Assembly (NCBI RefSeq): GCF_000469135.2
Contig: NZ_CP048117.1
Coordinates: forward strand, 1,835,501 to 1,899,500
DNA from: Bacillus sp. SB49
GTDB lineage: Bacteria; Bacillota; Bacilli; Bacillales; Halobacillaceae
Reading direction: 5' to 3'
Length of the DNA stretch: 64,000 nt
A program made the position numbers and the translations under genes. Each line of letters begins with the position of its first letter. Positions within the stretch are counted from its first letter, which is position 1. This document shows, in pieces, positions 8,615 to 19,029 of this stretch. The notes below the pieces were generated by a model that saw only the letters and a program-made list of their open reading frames with translations, searched no databases and had not been told where the DNA came from.

Positions 8615-9237
8615 TAATGCACCGTCCGGTATAAACCGACAACTCGTCCTAAAATGGAAACATCATTTAGTATAATCGGTTCCATTGTCGCATTTTCCGG
8701 CTGAAGCCTGATGTGGTTCTGTTCTTTAAAAAAGCGTTTAACCGTCGCTTCCTCTTCTTCTGTCATGGCAACGACAATGTCACCGTTCTGAGCTGTCTGC
8801 TGCTGTCTGACTACTACCATATCTCCGTCCAGGATTCCTGCTTCTATCATACTCTCTCCCTGTACGATGAGCACAAATGTGTTGTCGTCCGTTCCTGCAA
8901 GCGTATCCGGGAGTGGAACGTACTCTTCAATATTTTCGACAGCGGTGATGGGAGACCCTGCTGTGACCTTACCGATCACAGGGGCATAGGCGACCTCGCT
9001 TCTGGGAATACTGTGATCCTCTTCTAATTCAATAACTTCAATTGCCCGCGGTTTCGTAGGGTCCCGACGGATAAAGCCTTTTTTCTCAAGCCTTGATAAG
9101 TGTCCGTGCACAGTCGAGCTGGAAGCAAGACCCACAGACTGTCCGATTTCCCTAACGGATGGTGGATACCCTTTTAACACTACCTGTTCTTTTATGAAAT
9201 CTAGTATTTCTTGCTGCCGCTTGGAAAGTTTATTCAT
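8614..9237 (-). CDS. lexA: LexA repressor
   Basis: 207 residues, full length. The winged helix (1-70) includes [21 protein letters not shown]. The S24 autoprotease domain follows. The AG cleavage pair sits in VTAGSP, the serine in [11 protein letters not shown] and the lysine in ATVKRFF. It represses the SOS regulon until RecA filaments trigger self-cleavage. GAGGTG lies 7 nt before the ATG. It is divergent from yneA-yneB-ynzC, as in B. subtilis, and its own promoter overlaps a LexA box. Confidence 0.98.
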   Translation of the reverse strand: MNKLSKRQQEILDFIKEQVVLKGYPPSVREIGQSVGLASSSTVHGHLSRLEKKGFIRRDPTKPRAIEVIELEEDHSIPRSEVAYAPVIGKVTAGSPITAVENIEEYVPLPDTLAGTDDNTFVLIVQGESMIEAGILDGDMVVVRQQQTAQNGDIVVAMTEEEEATVKRFFKEQNHIRLQPENATMEPIILNDVSILGRVVGLYRTVH

Positions 9238-9273
9238 AGATTAGCACCTCGTACATAGGATTATAGTAACCAC

Positions 9274-9396
9274 ATTGTACCATGGAGGGCAAAAAAACAC
9301 AAACAAGCGTTCGAAAAAAGTCGTTGACAGGAACGTACATTCGTATATAATTAAAAATATCAAATGCGAACACAGGTTCTTAGGAACGTTCGTTCT
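9274..9396. promoter_or_regulatory. lexA/yneA divergent SOS control region
   Basis: Four LexA-like 14-mers are visible. CAAACAAGCGTTCG (9300-9313, 13/14) overlaps the lexA -35 (minus strand TTGTGT at 9302-9297, then TACAAT at 9279-9274, 17-bp spacer). GGAACGTACATTCG (9330-9343) lies inside the spacer of the yneA promoter (TTGACA 9324-9329, 16 bp, TATAAT 9346-9351). CGAACACAGGTTCT (9367-9380) and GGAACGTTCGTTCT (9383-9396) lie in the yneA leader. Confidence 0.82.
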
Positions 9397-9414
9397 TAAT
9401 ATGGAGGGGTTCAC

Positions 9415-9510
9415 ATGTTCAATAAACTATCCAAACTGGACGTCACGTACATCATTTTGTTTGTTGTCAGCTTCGCTTTTCTCTATTATTCTATGGTAAC
9501 GAGCGGATAA
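9415..9510 (+). CDS. 31-residue SOS membrane peptide at the yneA position
   Basis: The ORF runs from an ATG preceded by ATGGAGGGG to TAA and encodes 31 residues: MFNKLSKLDV, one hydrophobic helix (about 11-26) and a short polar end. It occupies the yneA slot between the SOS promoter and yneB. B. subtilis YneA is about 105 residues: a transmembrane helix plus a secreted LysM domain that blocks septation. Here only the TM part exists and no LysM sequence remains in any frame before yneB. It may be a minimal YneA or an unrelated peptide that inhibits division. The name yneA is not given because homology cannot be shown over so few residues. Confidence 0.72.
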   Translation: MFNKLSKLDVTYIILFVVSFAFLYYSMVTSG

Positions 9511-9528
9511 GAGAGGGGTTTATTGTAG

Positions 9529-10188
<660 letters not shown>

Positions 10189-10289
10189 TATAAATAGACG
10201 ATAGACAAGGGTCTGAAGGCTGCTTGTCTTTTTCCGTTTTATGTACCATCGTCTGCTTATCGATCACTAATAAAAAGGAGCAGGATCAT

Positions 10290-10523
10290 ATGTTATCCCA
10301 AGAGAAAATCAAGCGAATTAATGAGTTGGCCAATAAATCCAAGCAGGTGGATTTGACAGATTCCGAAAAAGCAGAGCAGAAAACGCTCAGACAGGAATAC
10401 TTGAAAAACGCCCGCAAATCGTTTAAGAACCAATTGAAGGGTGTAACGGTTGTAGATCCAGAAGGAAACGACGTGACACCGGCAAAATTGAAACAGATGC
10501 AGAAGAATGAGAAGAAAAATTAA
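10290..10523 (+). CDS. ynzC: YnzC, DUF896 protein
   Basis: 77 residues, ATG after AAAAAGGAG. The sequence starts MLSQEKIKRINELANKSK, the DUF896 signature: a two-helix hairpin followed by a disordered, charged tail (LTDSEKAEQ, EYLKNARKSFKNQLKG). It is the third gene of the SOS-controlled yneA-yneB-ynzC operon in B. subtilis. A UPF0291 label applies; no molecular function is known. An upstream in-frame extension is rejected because it has no ribosome site. Confidence 0.93.
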   Translation: MLSQEKIKRINELANKSKQVDLTDSEKAEQKTLRQEYLKNARKSFKNQLKGVTVVDPEGNDVTPAKLKQMQKNEKKN

Positions 10524-10529
10524 CTTCCT

Positions 10530-10567
10530 CCGCACGCTTAGCCATAAAGCGTGCGGCTTCTTTGTTT
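10530..10567 (+). terminator. Terminator of the yneB-ynzC operon
   Basis: Perfect stem CCGCACGCTT/AAGCGTGCGG, followed by CTTCTTTGTTT. Confidence 0.85.
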
Positions 10568-10694
10568 AATTTTGTTTATTCAGGGAAAATTAGAACGGTC
10601 ACGGTTTTATTGAGTCCTGGCGCTTGTCTCAAATGTAATTTCATTATAGGATAATACATGGTACATATGCCTTAACAGAAAGGGGAATGTTTAC

Positions 10695-12698
10695 ATGGCT
10701 AACAGCCTTGAACAAACATCAATCAATACTATTCGTACTTTATCTATCGATGCAGTAGAAAAAGCTAATTCCGGCCACCCTGGAATGCCTATGGGAGCAG
10801 CTCCAATGGCTTACACACTTTGGACGAAGTTTATGGATCACAATCCTAAGAACTCTCAATGGTTCGACCGTGACCGCTTTGTCCTATCCGCTGGACACGG
10901 GTCCATGCTTCTTTACAGCATGCTTCACCTGTCTGGTTATGACGTATCCATCGAGGATTTGAAGTCCTTCCGTCAGTGGGATTCTAAAACTCCTGGTCAC
11001 CCTGAATACGGCCACACGGACGGAGTCGAAGCTACAACTGGTCCTCTAGGTCAAGGGCTTGCAATGGCGACCGGTATGGCAATGGCAGAAGCACACCTTG
11101 CTGCTAAGTACAACCGCGGTGATTACAATGTTGTCGATCACTATACCTTCTCCATTTGCGGAGATGGCGACCTTATGGAGGGCGTTTCTCAGGAATCTGC
11201 TTCCCTTGCAGGTCACTTAGGTCTTGGGAAATTGATCGTGCTTTATGATTCCAACGACATCTCTCTTGATGGAGACCTGGATCGTTCCTTCAGCGAAAGC
11301 GTAGAGAAACGCTACGAAGCTTACGGTTGGGAAGTCATCCGTGTTGAAGATGGAACCGATACCGAAGAAATTGCAGCAGCAATTGAAAAAGCAAAAGCGA
11401 ATAAAGAGCAGCCTACTATGATTGAAGTGAAAACCGTCATTGGATTCGGTTCACCGAACAAATCCGGTAAGTCCGCTTCTCACGGCGCGCCACTTGGTGC
11501 TGAGGAAACAACAGCTACGAAAGAATTCTACAAGTGGGAGCATGAGCCGTTCCACGTACCGGATGAAGTTTATCAAGACTTCAAAGAGAAAATTCAAGAC
11601 AATGGTCAAGCGAAAGAGCAGGAATGGAACGAGCTGATGAAGCAGTATAAAGAAGCGTATCCAGAGCTTGCCGAAGAATTGGAAACGGCGATCGCTGGTC
11701 AGCTTCCGGAAGGCTGGGACAAAGAGCTTCCTTCTTATACAGTAGGAGAAGACAGCCCGGCTACACGTGCGGCATCCGGTGATGCGATCAATGCATTATC
11801 CAAAACAGTTCCTTCTTTATTCGGTGGTAGTGCCGACCTTGCAGGATCAAATAAAACAGCAGTCAAAGAAGAAGAAGATTTCACACGTGAAAACTATGCC
11901 GGAAGAAACATCTGGTTCGGTGTACGTGAATTCGCTATGGCGGCTGCTATGAACGGAATTGCCCTCCACGGAGGTCTCAAGATCTATGGCGGTACGTTCT
12001 TTGTGTTCAGTGATTACCTGCGTCCGGCCGTTCGTTTATCTGCTTTGATGAACCTGCCGGTAAACTACGTCCTTACTCATGACTCTGTAGCAGTAGGAGA
12101 AGATGGACCTACTCACGAACCTGTGGAGCAGCTTGCTTCTCTTCGTGCGATGCCTAATCTTGCAGTCCTTCGTCCCGCAGATGGAAACGAAACGAATGCT
12201 GCATGGAAGATTGCGATGGAGTCTGAAACGATGCCTACAGCACTCGTATTGACTCGTCAAGGCCTTCCTACACTTGAAGGAACGGAAGAGAAAGCATATG
12301 AAGGTATGAAGCGAGGAGCTTATATCCTTAGTGATTCTGACAAAGAAGAGCCTGATGCAATTCTTCTCGCTTCCGGATCGGAAGTTCAGCTGATCGTAGA
12401 AGCGCAGAAAGAATTGAAGACAAAAGGATTCGATGTCCGCGTAGTAAGCGTACCGTCCTTTACTCACTTCGAAGCTCAGTCTAAGGAATACAAAGAAGAA
12501 ATTCTTCCTTCAAACGTTCGCAAACGTCTTGCTGTCGAAATGGGAGCATCCTTTGGTTGGGACCGTTATGTTGGTCTGGACGGCTCTATTATCGGTATCG
12601 ACAAGTTCGGCGCTTCCGCTCCTGGAGATACGGTAATCAAGAACTACGGTTTCACTGTAGAAAATGTTGTGAAACATGCGGAGAACCTTATGAAATAA
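10695..12698 (+). CDS. tkt: Transketolase
   Basis: 667 residues, full length. It is a thiamine-diphosphate enzyme of the non-oxidative pentose phosphate pathway that moves two-carbon ketol units between sugar phosphates. The N-terminal TPP domain contains [14 protein letters not shown] and the [18 protein letters not shown] cofactor motif. The pyrimidine domain includes [16 protein letters not shown], and a C-terminal domain follows. AAAGGGG lies upstream of the ATG. It is monocistronic, with terminators before and after. Codon use looks optimised, as expected for a highly expressed enzyme. Confidence 0.98.
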   Translation: MANSLEQTSINTIRTLSIDAVEKANSGHPGMPMGAAPMAYTLWTKFMDHNPKNSQWFDRDRFVLSAGHGSMLLYSMLHLSGYDVSIEDLKSFRQWDSKTPGHPEYGHTDGVEATTGPLGQGLAMATGMAMAEAHLAAKYNRGDYNVVDHYTFSICGDGDLMEGVSQESASLAGHLGLGKLIVLYDSNDISLDGDLDRSFSESVEKRYEAYGWEVIRVEDGTDTEEIAAAIEKAKANKEQPTMIEVKTVIGFGSPNKSGKSASHGAPLGAEETTATKEFYKWEHEPFHVPDEVYQDFKEKIQDNGQAKEQEWNELMKQYKEAYPELAEELETAIAGQLPEGWDKELPSYTVGEDSPATRAASGDAINALSKTVPSLFGGSADLAGSNKTAVKEEEDFTRENYAGRNIWFGVREFAMAAAMNGIALHGGLKIYGGTFFVFSDYLRPAVRLSALMNLPVNYVLTHDSVAVGEDGPTHEPVEQLASLRAMPNLAVLRPADGNETNAAWKIAMESETMPTALVLTRQGLPTLEGTEEKAYEGMKRGAYILSDSDKEEPDAILLASGSEVQLIVEAQKELKTKGFDVRVVSVPSFTHFEAQSKEYKEEILPSNVRKRLAVEMGASFGWDRYVGLDGSIIGIDKFGASAPGDTVIKNYGFTVENVVKHAENLMK

Positions 12699-12706
12699 AT
12701 AACAGG

Positions 12707-12738
12707 GAGAGCTTCCGCCTTCGGAAGCTCTCTTCTTT
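12707..12738 (+). terminator. tkt terminator
   Basis: Perfect 11-bp stem GAGAGCTTCCG/CGGAAGCTCTC with a CCTT loop, followed by TTCTTT. Confidence 0.88.
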
Positions 12739-12856
12739 CCTGTTTTACATAATGTAAATCAGCGTCATTTTGACAAAATAACCATGCCTGTCCTTTCATA
12801 TTATGACAGCATATCCCTCCTGCGCCCTCTATAATAAGCACAAGGAGAGGATAGCG

Positions 12857-13273
12857 ATGCAGTTTATCATTTTTTCCGTGAAAAGAGAGATTATGGAAAA
12901 GTATTACCATAGAGCAGAAGTGCTCAGGCAGTTCTTCCTTGAATGTGTGGAGGAGTATGAGCCGGTTATTCATTACAAGCAGTTGTCTTACATAGTCGAT
13001 TCTTTTCCATTCTGTGATTTTCCCCTTGCGGAAGGGTCTTTGGAGAAGAAAACGGCCGATTTGTGTCGTCCTTTTTTCGAATTACCGAGCGGCTATGATA
13101 TAATAAGAAGTAAGAACTATTGTTGTCTCTATTACAGTGAGAGCCTTTGGCAGGCAGAGAGCTCTGTTTTCCACCCGTTAAGGAATACGGATCATTCTTT
13201 CTTTATTATCGAATTGTCCGGTCAATATTATGGATGGATTGCCCCGCTGCCTTCTGCCAGACTCTTCTCTTAA
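12857..13273 (+). CDS. sirA: SirA-like sporulation inhibitor of replication
   Basis: 138 residues. The ATG follows AAGGAGAGG; the longer in-frame ORF has no ribosome site. In B. subtilis, SirA (YneE) is made under Spo0A control and binds domain I of DnaA to stop new rounds of replication during sporulation. Similarity is low overall. Size, the position between tkt and yneF, the aromatic-rich N-terminus and the C-terminal GQYYGWIAPLP segment (compare SKRYGWLNP in B. subtilis, from memory) support the call. It is acidic and Cys-containing. The match is mainly synteny plus the C-terminal motif. Confidence 0.8.
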   Translation: MQFIIFSVKREIMEKYYHRAEVLRQFFLECVEEYEPVIHYKQLSYIVDSFPFCDFPLAEGSLEKKTADLCRPFFELPSGYDIIRSKNYCCLYYSESLWQAESSVFHPLRNTDHSFFIIELSGQYYGWIAPLPSARLFS

Positions 13274-13346
13274 AACGGCTATTGTATTCTCATAGACGTT
13301 TTACTATACTGTTATGGGAGACAATTCGAAGGAGGAAGACGAAAAC

Positions 13347-13571
13347 ATGACACTGGGGATCGTATGGGTTATCATCATAGCCTTGTTGACTCTTGTCGGT
13401 GGTGTAGCCCTGGGCTTCTTCATCGCAAGAAGGTACATGATGAACTATTTAAAGAAAAACCCGCCAATTAACGAACAGATGTTACGTACACTGATGATGC
13501 AGATGGGCCAGAAGCCTTCACAGAAGAAGATCAATCAGATGATGCGTTCCATGAACAACCAAATGAAATAA
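13347..13571 (+). CDS. yneF: YneF, small membrane protein (UPF0154)
   Basis: 74 residues with one N-terminal transmembrane helix (about 5-27, [20 protein letters not shown]). A basic [14 protein letters not shown] stretch and a Met/Gln-rich cytoplasmic tail ([22 protein letters not shown]) follow. This is the UPF0154 signature, found in most Bacilli with unknown function. The ATG follows GGAGGAAG. It lies downstream of sirA, as in B. subtilis, and ends at a hairpin terminator. Confidence 0.93.
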   Translation: MTLGIVWVIIIALLTLVGGVALGFFIARRYMMNYLKKNPPINEQMLRTLMMQMGQKPSQKKINQMMRSMNNQMK

Positions 13572-13577
13572 TGAATC

Positions 13578-13612
13578 GAGCCTTCTACCGGACGTCTGGG
13601 AGAAGGCTCTAT
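13578..13612 (+). terminator. yneF terminator
   Basis: Stem GAGCCTTCT/AGAAGGCTC with a 14-nt loop. The T tract is weak (TATCTATGT). Confidence 0.6.
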
Positions 13613-13710
13613 CTATGTAAACTTCCATAGATGTTCACACACTTTCGTCGTTTTTCGGATTTTTATTTGATACAATGGTAGGCGAGGCAGAAACAAGGGG
13701 GGGTGGGCCA

Positions 13711-14415
13711 ATGACAGAAGTCAATGTATTTCTCGCTTTTGGTGCAGGATTTTTATCGTTTATCTCTCCGTGTGTGTTTCCTTTGTATCCAGCTTTTCTT
13801 TCCTACATAACCGGGATGAGCGTTCATGAATTAAAGGAAGATAACGGGATGTTGAAAAGGCGCAGCCTGTTGCACACGGTACTGTTTTTGCTTGGGTTTA
13901 CCACCATTTTTCTGATTCTTGGATTTTCAGGGAGTTTTATTGGTCAGTTTCTCATTCAAAATGAATCCGTGATCCGTCGCTTAGGAGCAATTCTTATCAT
14001 TTTCTTTGGTTTCGTCATTATCGGCGTTTTTAATTTTCGTTTTTTAATGAAGGATCGCAAAATAGCGTTCAAGAACCGTCCTTCCGGGTATGCGGGAAGC
14101 TTTTTAATTGGTTTAGCCTTTTCGCTGGGATGGACGCCCTGTACGGGGCCGATTCTTGCCGGTGTTTTGTCGCTCGCAGCTGACTCTCCGGACTTGTTTT
14201 TAGTCATGATGGTTGCCTATTCCCTCGGTTTCTCCATCCCATTTCTCCTGCTGTCTTTCTTTGTCGGCAAACTGGGTTGGATTAAACGACACAGTGCGGG
14301 AATCGTAAAGGCAGGCGGATATGTAATGATAGCGGTAGGGATTGCGCTCTATTTTAACTGGATGACGAAGCTTACTTCCTACCTTGCCGGCTTCTTCGGA
14401 TTCCAAGGTTTCTGA
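13711..14415 (+). CDS. ccdA: CcdA, thiol-disulfide transfer protein for cytochrome c maturation
   Basis: 234 residues, six predicted transmembrane helices. It passes electrons from cytoplasmic thioredoxin across the membrane to ResA and StoA-type thioredoxins, keeping apocytochrome c cysteines reduced. The two redox cysteines are visible in SFISPCVFPLYPAF (about residue 21) and LGWTPCTGPILAG (about 146), both next to the conserved prolines. The ATG follows a G-rich site (AAGGGGGGG). The next gene is an Mrp subunit, not the response-regulator-like ccdB of B. subtilis; ccdC follows it. Confidence 0.95.
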   Translation: MTEVNVFLAFGAGFLSFISPCVFPLYPAFLSYITGMSVHELKEDNGMLKRRSLLHTVLFLLGFTTIFLILGFSGSFIGQFLIQNESVIRRLGAILIIFFGFVIIGVFNFRFLMKDRKIAFKNRPSGYAGSFLIGLAFSLGWTPCTGPILAGVLSLAADSPDLFLVMMVAYSLGFSIPFLLLSFFVGKLGWIKRHSAGIVKAGGYVMIAVGIALYFNWMTKLTSYLAGFFGFQGF

Positions 14416-14482
14416 TCATGGATTTTCTGCTGTTTTTGTATTATCATGAAAGTACTTGAATAAAAGACAAAGGAGCATTCGT

Positions 14483-14932
14483 ATGACTCGAACGAACGAC
14501 ATCATTCTAAGAACCACAACAACATTGATCGCCTTCATACTGCTCGGCTTTTCCGTGTATCTATTCTTTGCGGGCCACAATAAGCCTGGGGGAGGATTCA
14601 TCGGTGGTCTGATGACTTCTGCTGCTATCGTCCTTATGTATATGGCTTATGGTATACGTGCCATGGAAAAGATACTACCGGTCAATTTCCGTTACGCCAT
14701 TCCTGTTGGATTGATTATCGCCCTTGCTACAGGGGCAGGTTCTTTTCTTTTCAATGTACCTTTTCTCAGCCATACAGACGCTTATTTTCATCTGCCGATC
14801 TTAGGGGAAACACACTTGGCTACGGCTATCCTCTTTGACTTAGGTGTTTACTTGGCCGTTGTAGGGGTGACGATGACAATCATTTTAACCATCGCCAACG
14901 ACAGGGAAGAAGCGGAAGAAGCATTGGATTAA
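14483..14932 (+). CDS. Orphan MrpB/MnhB antiporter subunit
   Basis: 149 residues, ATG after AAAGGAG. Four hydrophobic helices and the MnhB motifs HNKPGGGFIGGLMTSAAIVL and LATAILFDLGVYLAVVGVTMTII are nearly diagnostic for subunit B of the Mrp/Mnh multisubunit Na+/H+ antiporter (family B subunits are 140-150 residues). Mrp B normally works only in a complex with A and C-G, encoded in one operon. None of those genes is present here. It lies in the place of ccdB between ccdA and ccdC, 67 nt and 49 nt from its neighbours. It may top up a distant Mrp complex or have a new role. Confidence 0.88.
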   Translation: MTRTNDIILRTTTTLIAFILLGFSVYLFFAGHNKPGGGFIGGLMTSAAIVLMYMAYGIRAMEKILPVNFRYAIPVGLIIALATGAGSFLFNVPFLSHTDAYFHLPILGETHLATAILFDLGVYLAVVGVTMTIILTIANDREEAEEALD

Positions 14933-14981
14933 TTCGTTTACCAGCGCAATCGGGGACGAAATAAAGAAAGTGTGAATCGGT

Positions 14982-15464
14982 ATGTTCTGGTTAATTGCAA
15001 GTACGGTTGCGGCTGCTGGTATGGCTGTTGCCATGATATTTGTCCGACTCCGGGCTTCCAAGCAGCCGGCCAGCATTAAAAAAATTATTCTGCCGCCCTT
15101 TTTTATGAGCACCGGGGCGCTTATGTTTGTATTTCCTGTATTTCGGGTGGAGTGGGCACAGGTAGCAGAAGCGCTTTTGATCGGGATGTTGTTCTCTGTT
15201 TTACTGATCCGCTCCTCCAAGTTCGAAATAAGGGGAGATCAGATTTTTTTAGTACCCTCGAAAGCCTTTGCATTCATTCTTTTCGGGCTTCTAATTGTCC
15301 GAATCATTTTCAAACTGGTTGTCGGACAGCATATCCCTCTCGGGGAAACAAGCGGTATGTTCTTCCTTCTCGCTTTTGGAATGATCTTCACGTGGAGGCT
15401 CGCCATGCTCAGGCAGTATCTGCAGTTGGAGAAAAAACTGGATAGAGGAAAGGACCTGGCATAA
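14982..15464 (+). CDS. ccdC: CcdC-family membrane protein (YneJ, DUF1453)
   Basis: 160 residues, four to five hydrophobic segments. Typical features of the CcdC/YneJ family are the N-terminal FWLIASTVAAAGMAVAMIFVR helix, a central GMLFSVLLIRSSKFE segment and the FFLLAFGMIFTWRLAMLRQY end. In B. subtilis ccdC is cotranscribed with ccdA, but its loss does not block cytochrome c synthesis. The ribosome site is weak (AAGAAAG), so translation may depend on upstream genes. The TAA is inside the terminator stem. Confidence 0.88.
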   Translation: MFWLIASTVAAAGMAVAMIFVRLRASKQPASIKKIILPPFFMSTGALMFVFPVFRVEWAQVAEALLIGMLFSVLLIRSSKFEIRGDQIFLVPSKAFAFILFGLLIVRIIFKLVVGQHIPLGETSGMFFLLAFGMIFTWRLAMLRQYLQLEKKLDRGKDLA

Positions 15465-15484
15465 AATGCCGGGTCCTTTTTTTA
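15452..15484 (+). terminator. ccdC terminator (overlaps stop)
   Basis: Stem GGACCTGGCAT/ATGCCGGGTCC, then eight T. It contains the ccdC TAA and abuts the convergent yneK stop. Confidence 0.9.
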
Positions 15485-15910
15485 TGGTTCCAATAAGGTT
15501 TGATAAGGGCGGATGTCGATTTCTTTTTCCTTCAGTTTCTTGACGAGAAATTTATGGTCCCTTTTTGGAGTTGCCAGTATATACCCTTCAATCAAAATGT
15601 CCTGAGTTATTTTCTTTTTTTTCTTCTGTATAGCAATTTCCCCAATTCTTCCTGCTATCTTCTGGCGTGCAACGTCACGAAACAATTCTGGAACGGGGGA
15701 GACAAGCTCCTCCAGCAGCAACTTATGTTCATCACTCCACATGTGTCTTGTCTCGTCAACATAGTACTCCTCCCAGTCAATAGCTGACTTTCCGTCTTCT
15801 TTCGGCATTCTTTTCAGAAATTTGCGGAACATGAAAAAACCGCCGATACTCATAAGTCCGACCATGACTACGATCCACCCGATAATAAATAAAGCGAATC
15901 CACCTGACAT
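15482..15910 (-). CDS. yneK: YneK, DUF2621 membrane-anchored protein
   Basis: 142 residues. One N-terminal transmembrane helix (about 5-28, GGFALFIIGWIVVMVGLMSIG) is followed by a soluble basic domain (KSAIDWEEYYVDETRHMWS, ARQKIAGRIGEIAIQKKKKK, TPKRDHKFLVKKLKEK). This matches YneK of B. subtilis in length and in position between ccdC and citB. A sporulation link has been suggested for the family, but function is unknown. It is convergent with ccdC and transcribed away from aconitase. Confidence 0.88.
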   Translation of the reverse strand: MSGGFALFIIGWIVVMVGLMSIGGFFMFRKFLKRMPKEDGKSAIDWEEYYVDETRHMWSDEHKLLLEELVSPVPELFRDVARQKIAGRIGEIAIQKKKKKITQDILIEGYILATPKRDHKFLVKKLKEKEIDIRPYQTLLEP

Positions 15911-16195
15911 TTGATCACCTGTTTCAATTTATTGGTAGGTATCGATGACTATATTATAAAAGTTCAGACATCTAATTACAATAGCGCTCCTGAAGGGTCT
16001 TTGGTTATAAAATTTGTCGAATTCAGAAAAATTTGCGTTTATTCATTTTACTTATAAATCGTTTTCATTTACAATAAAGATTGCAGATTTGTGAATCTAT
16101 TACAAATATAGGTCACAAATATACAAATTTGGGGAATGGAGAAGCCGGTCGAACGGTGACACCATTTGAATATTGATGAGGGGGTAACAAGGAAC
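15911..16195. other. yneK/aconitase divergent intergenic region
   Basis: 285 bp of AT-rich DNA. Three ACAAAT repeats stand at 11-13 nt intervals (about 16103-16128). The strongest initiation signal for aconitase is GAGGGGG at 16179-16185. The sspO/sspP genes that precede citB in B. subtilis are not seen. No convincing CcpC (ATAA-N7-TTAT) or CodY site could be picked by eye. Confidence 0.4.
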
Positions 16196-18901
16196 ATGGC
16201 TAGCAATGCTTTTAATGCTCGCAAACAATTTGACCTTAATGGCAAAACGTACAACTATTATGACTTGAAAGCCTTAGAAGAAGCGGGACACGGTAAGATT
16301 TCCCGTCTACCTTTCTCGATCCGTATCCTACTTGAATCTCTGCTTCGTCAACACGACGGACGCGTAATCGCTGATGCACACGTAGAGAGTCTTGCGCATT
16401 GGGGAACTGAAAAATCAAAAGGGGAAGACGTACCATTCAAACCTTCCCGTGTAATTCTGCAGGACTTCACCGGAGTACCGGCAGTCGTTGACCTCGCCTC
16501 TTTGAGAAAAGCGATGGTGGACATGGGTGGCAGCCCGGATAAAATCAACCCGGAAGTACCTGTCGATCTTGTAATTGATCACTCTGTACAAGTCGATAAG
16601 TATGGTACTGCTGATTCCTTGAATGTAAACATGGAACTTGAATTTGAACGTAATGAAGAACGCTACGAATTCCTTCACTGGGCACAGAAGGCATTTGATA
16701 ATTACCGTGCTGTTCCACCTGCAACAGGAATTGTACACCAGGTTAACCTTGAATACATCGCAAACGTTGTCCACGCTCTTGAGAACGAGGACGGTACTTA
16801 TGATACTTACCCGGATACACTTGTCGGAACCGACTCACATACGACGATGATCAATGGTCTTGGAGTACTAGGATGGGGTGTCGGAGGAATCGAAGCAGAA
16901 GCCGGGATGCTCGGACAACCTTCTTATTTCCCTGCTCCGGAAGTAATTGGTGTGAAACTGAACGGCAGCTTCCCACAAGGAACAACGGCTACTGACCTGG
17001 CACTGAAAGTCACTCAGAAGCTTCGTGAACAGAACGTCGTTGGTAAATTTGTTGAATTCTTCGGACCTGGTCTTCAGGAAATGCCGCTGGCTGATCGTGC
17101 GACGATCTCCAACATGGCTCCTGAATATGGTGCGACATGTGGATTCTTCCCTGTAGATGGAGAAGCGTTGGAATACCTTCGCTTGACCGGCCGCAGCGAA
17201 GAGCAGATCCAAATCGTTGAAGAATACTGCAAGAAGAACAATCTTTGGTACGATCCATCCCTTGAAGATCCGGAATTCACTTCATTGGTTGAAATCGATC
17301 TCGGAGATTTGGAGCCGAACCTTTCCGGGCCGAAGCGTCCACAAGATTTGATTCCACTTTCCAAAATGAAGGAATCTTTTGAGCAGGCGATCACTGGTCC
17401 ATCCGGAAACCACGGTTTCGGGTTGGATAAGTCCGAATTTGATAAGAAAGCAGAGATCAAGTTCGAAAATGGCGATACGTCAACAATGAAGACAGGTGCT
17501 ATTGCGATTGCTGCTATTACATCCTGTACGAACACGTCCAACCCACACGTTATGCTGGGGGCTGGATTAGTAGCTAAAAAAGCCGTAGAAAAGGGTCTGG
17601 AAGTTCCGGATTACGTGAAGACTTCTCTTGCACCCGGTTCGAAGGTAGTAACGCGTTATCTGGATGATTCCGGATTAATGCAGTACTTGAACCAGCTTGG
17701 ATTTAACCTTGTCGGTTACGGATGTACGACATGTATCGGTAACTCTGGTCCACTTCTTCCGGAAATCGAAAAAGCGATTGCGGACAGTGATTTGACGGTT
17801 TCCTCCGTTCTTTCCGGTAACCGTAACTTTGAAGGACGTATCCACCCGCTTGTAAAAGCGAACTACCTGGCATCACCACCGCTTGTTGTCGCTTATGCAC
17901 TTGCAGGTACGGTTGATATCGATCTTAAGAATGATCCGATCGGTAAGGATAAAGATGGTAAAGACGTCTATTTCAACGACATCTGGCCGTCTCAGGAAGA
18001 AATCAAAGCAGAGATTTCCCGTGTCGTAACCCCGGAAATATTCCGTAAAGAGTACGAGAACGTGTTTAATTCCAACGAAAAGTGGAATGAAATCGATACG
18101 ACGGACGAACCACTGTATGATTGGATCGATAACTCCACATATATTCAGAATCCGCCGTTCTTCGAAGGTCTATCAAGTGAACCTGAAACGGTTAAACCGG
18201 TAACGGGTATGCGTGTGATCGGAAGGTTTGGCGACTCGGTAACGACCGACCACATTTCTCCGGCCGGTGCTATTCCTAAAGACATGCCTGCCGGCGAGTA
18301 CCTGCAGGAAAATGGCGTAAGCCCTAGAAACTTTAACTCATACGGATCCCGTCGTGGTAACCACGAAGTAATGATGCGCGGAACGTTCGCAAACATTCGT
18401 ATTCGTAATGAACTTGCTCCTGGAACAGAGGGAGGTTTCACAACTTACTGGCCTACAGAAGAAGTGATGCCGATCTACACAGCAGCTATGAAGTATCAGC
18501 AGGACGAAACGCCGTTGATGGTCCTTGCTGGAAACGACTATGGTATGGGCAGCTCCCGTGACTGGGCAGCTAAAGGTACAGACCTTCTGGGGATCAGAAC
18601 GGTCCTTGCAGAAAGTTTTGAAAGAATCCACCGTTCCAACCTTGTCATGATGGGTGTACTTCCGCTTCAGTTCCAACCAGAAGATTCTATTGAGTCTCTC
18701 GGTCTGTCCGGACGTGAAACGTTCGATGTAGAAGTGGGTGAAAGTGTCAAACCTCGCGATCTTGTCAAAGTGACAGCGACCGATGAGGAAGGCAATAAGA
18801 AAGAATTTGAAGTAATTGCCCGCTTTGACAGCGAAGTGGAAGTGGATTATTACCGTCACGGTGGTATTCTGCAAATGGTTCTACGAAATAAATTGAGCTG
18901 A
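16196..18901 (+). CDS. citB: Aconitate hydratase
   Basis: 901 residues, aconitase A/IRP type. It interconverts citrate and isocitrate in the TCA cycle with a [4Fe-4S] cluster. Cluster cysteines are visible in [11 protein letters not shown] and in [12 protein letters not shown]. Substrate residues lie in [20 protein letters not shown] and in the C-terminal swivel domain [15 protein letters not shown]. The ATG after GAGGGGGTAACAAGGAAC gives [12 protein letters not shown], which aligns with family N-termini; a TTG 30 nt earlier is rejected. In Bacillus the protein also binds RNA as a regulator. Confidence 0.97.
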   Translation: MASNAFNARKQFDLNGKTYNYYDLKALEEAGHGKISRLPFSIRILLESLLRQHDGRVIADAHVESLAHWGTEKSKGEDVPFKPSRVILQDFTGVPAVVDLASLRKAMVDMGGSPDKINPEVPVDLVIDHSVQVDKYGTADSLNVNMELEFERNEERYEFLHWAQKAFDNYRAVPPATGIVHQVNLEYIANVVHALENEDGTYDTYPDTLVGTDSHTTMINGLGVLGWGVGGIEAEAGMLGQPSYFPAPEVIGVKLNGSFPQGTTATDLALKVTQKLREQNVVGKFVEFFGPGLQEMPLADRATISNMAPEYGATCGFFPVDGEALEYLRLTGRSEEQIQIVEEYCKKNNLWYDPSLEDPEFTSLVEIDLGDLEPNLSGPKRPQDLIPLSKMKESFEQAITGPSGNHGFGLDKSEFDKKAEIKFENGDTSTMKTGAIAIAAITSCTNTSNPHVMLGAGLVAKKAVEKGLEVPDYVKTSLAPGSKVVTRYLDDSGLMQYLNQLGFNLVGYGCTTCIGNSGPLLPEIEKAIADSDLTVSSVLSGNRNFEGRIHPLVKANYLASPPLVVAYALAGTVDIDLKNDPIGKDKDGKDVYFNDIWPSQEEIKAEISRVVTPEIFRKEYENVFNSNEKWNEIDTTDEPLYDWIDNSTYIQNPPFFEGLSSEPETVKPVTGMRVIGRFGDSVTTDHISPAGAIPKDMPAGEYLQENGVSPRNFNSYGSRRGNHEVMMRGTFANIRIRNELAPGTEGGFTTYWPTEEVMPIYTAAMKYQQDETPLMVLAGNDYGMGSSRDWAAKGTDLLGIRTVLAESFERIHRSNLVMMGVLPLQFQPEDSIESLGLSGRETFDVEVGESVKPRDLVKVTATDEEGNKKEFEVIARFDSEVEVDYYRHGGILQMVLRNKLS

Positions 18902-18909
18902 TCCAATGT

Positions 18910-18943
18910 AAGAAGATCGTCCTTTGGGCGGTCTTCTTCTTTC
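18910..18943 (+). terminator. Aconitase terminator
   Basis: Stem AAGAAGATCG/GCGGTCTTCTT, followed by CTTTC. Confidence 0.8.
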
Positions 18944-19029
18944 ATATAAAATAGGGACTAGAAGGAATAAAAGAATTCCGTTATTCTTATACATAGAAGT
19001 AAATGAGTTTCGGACGGGGGCAGGATATA

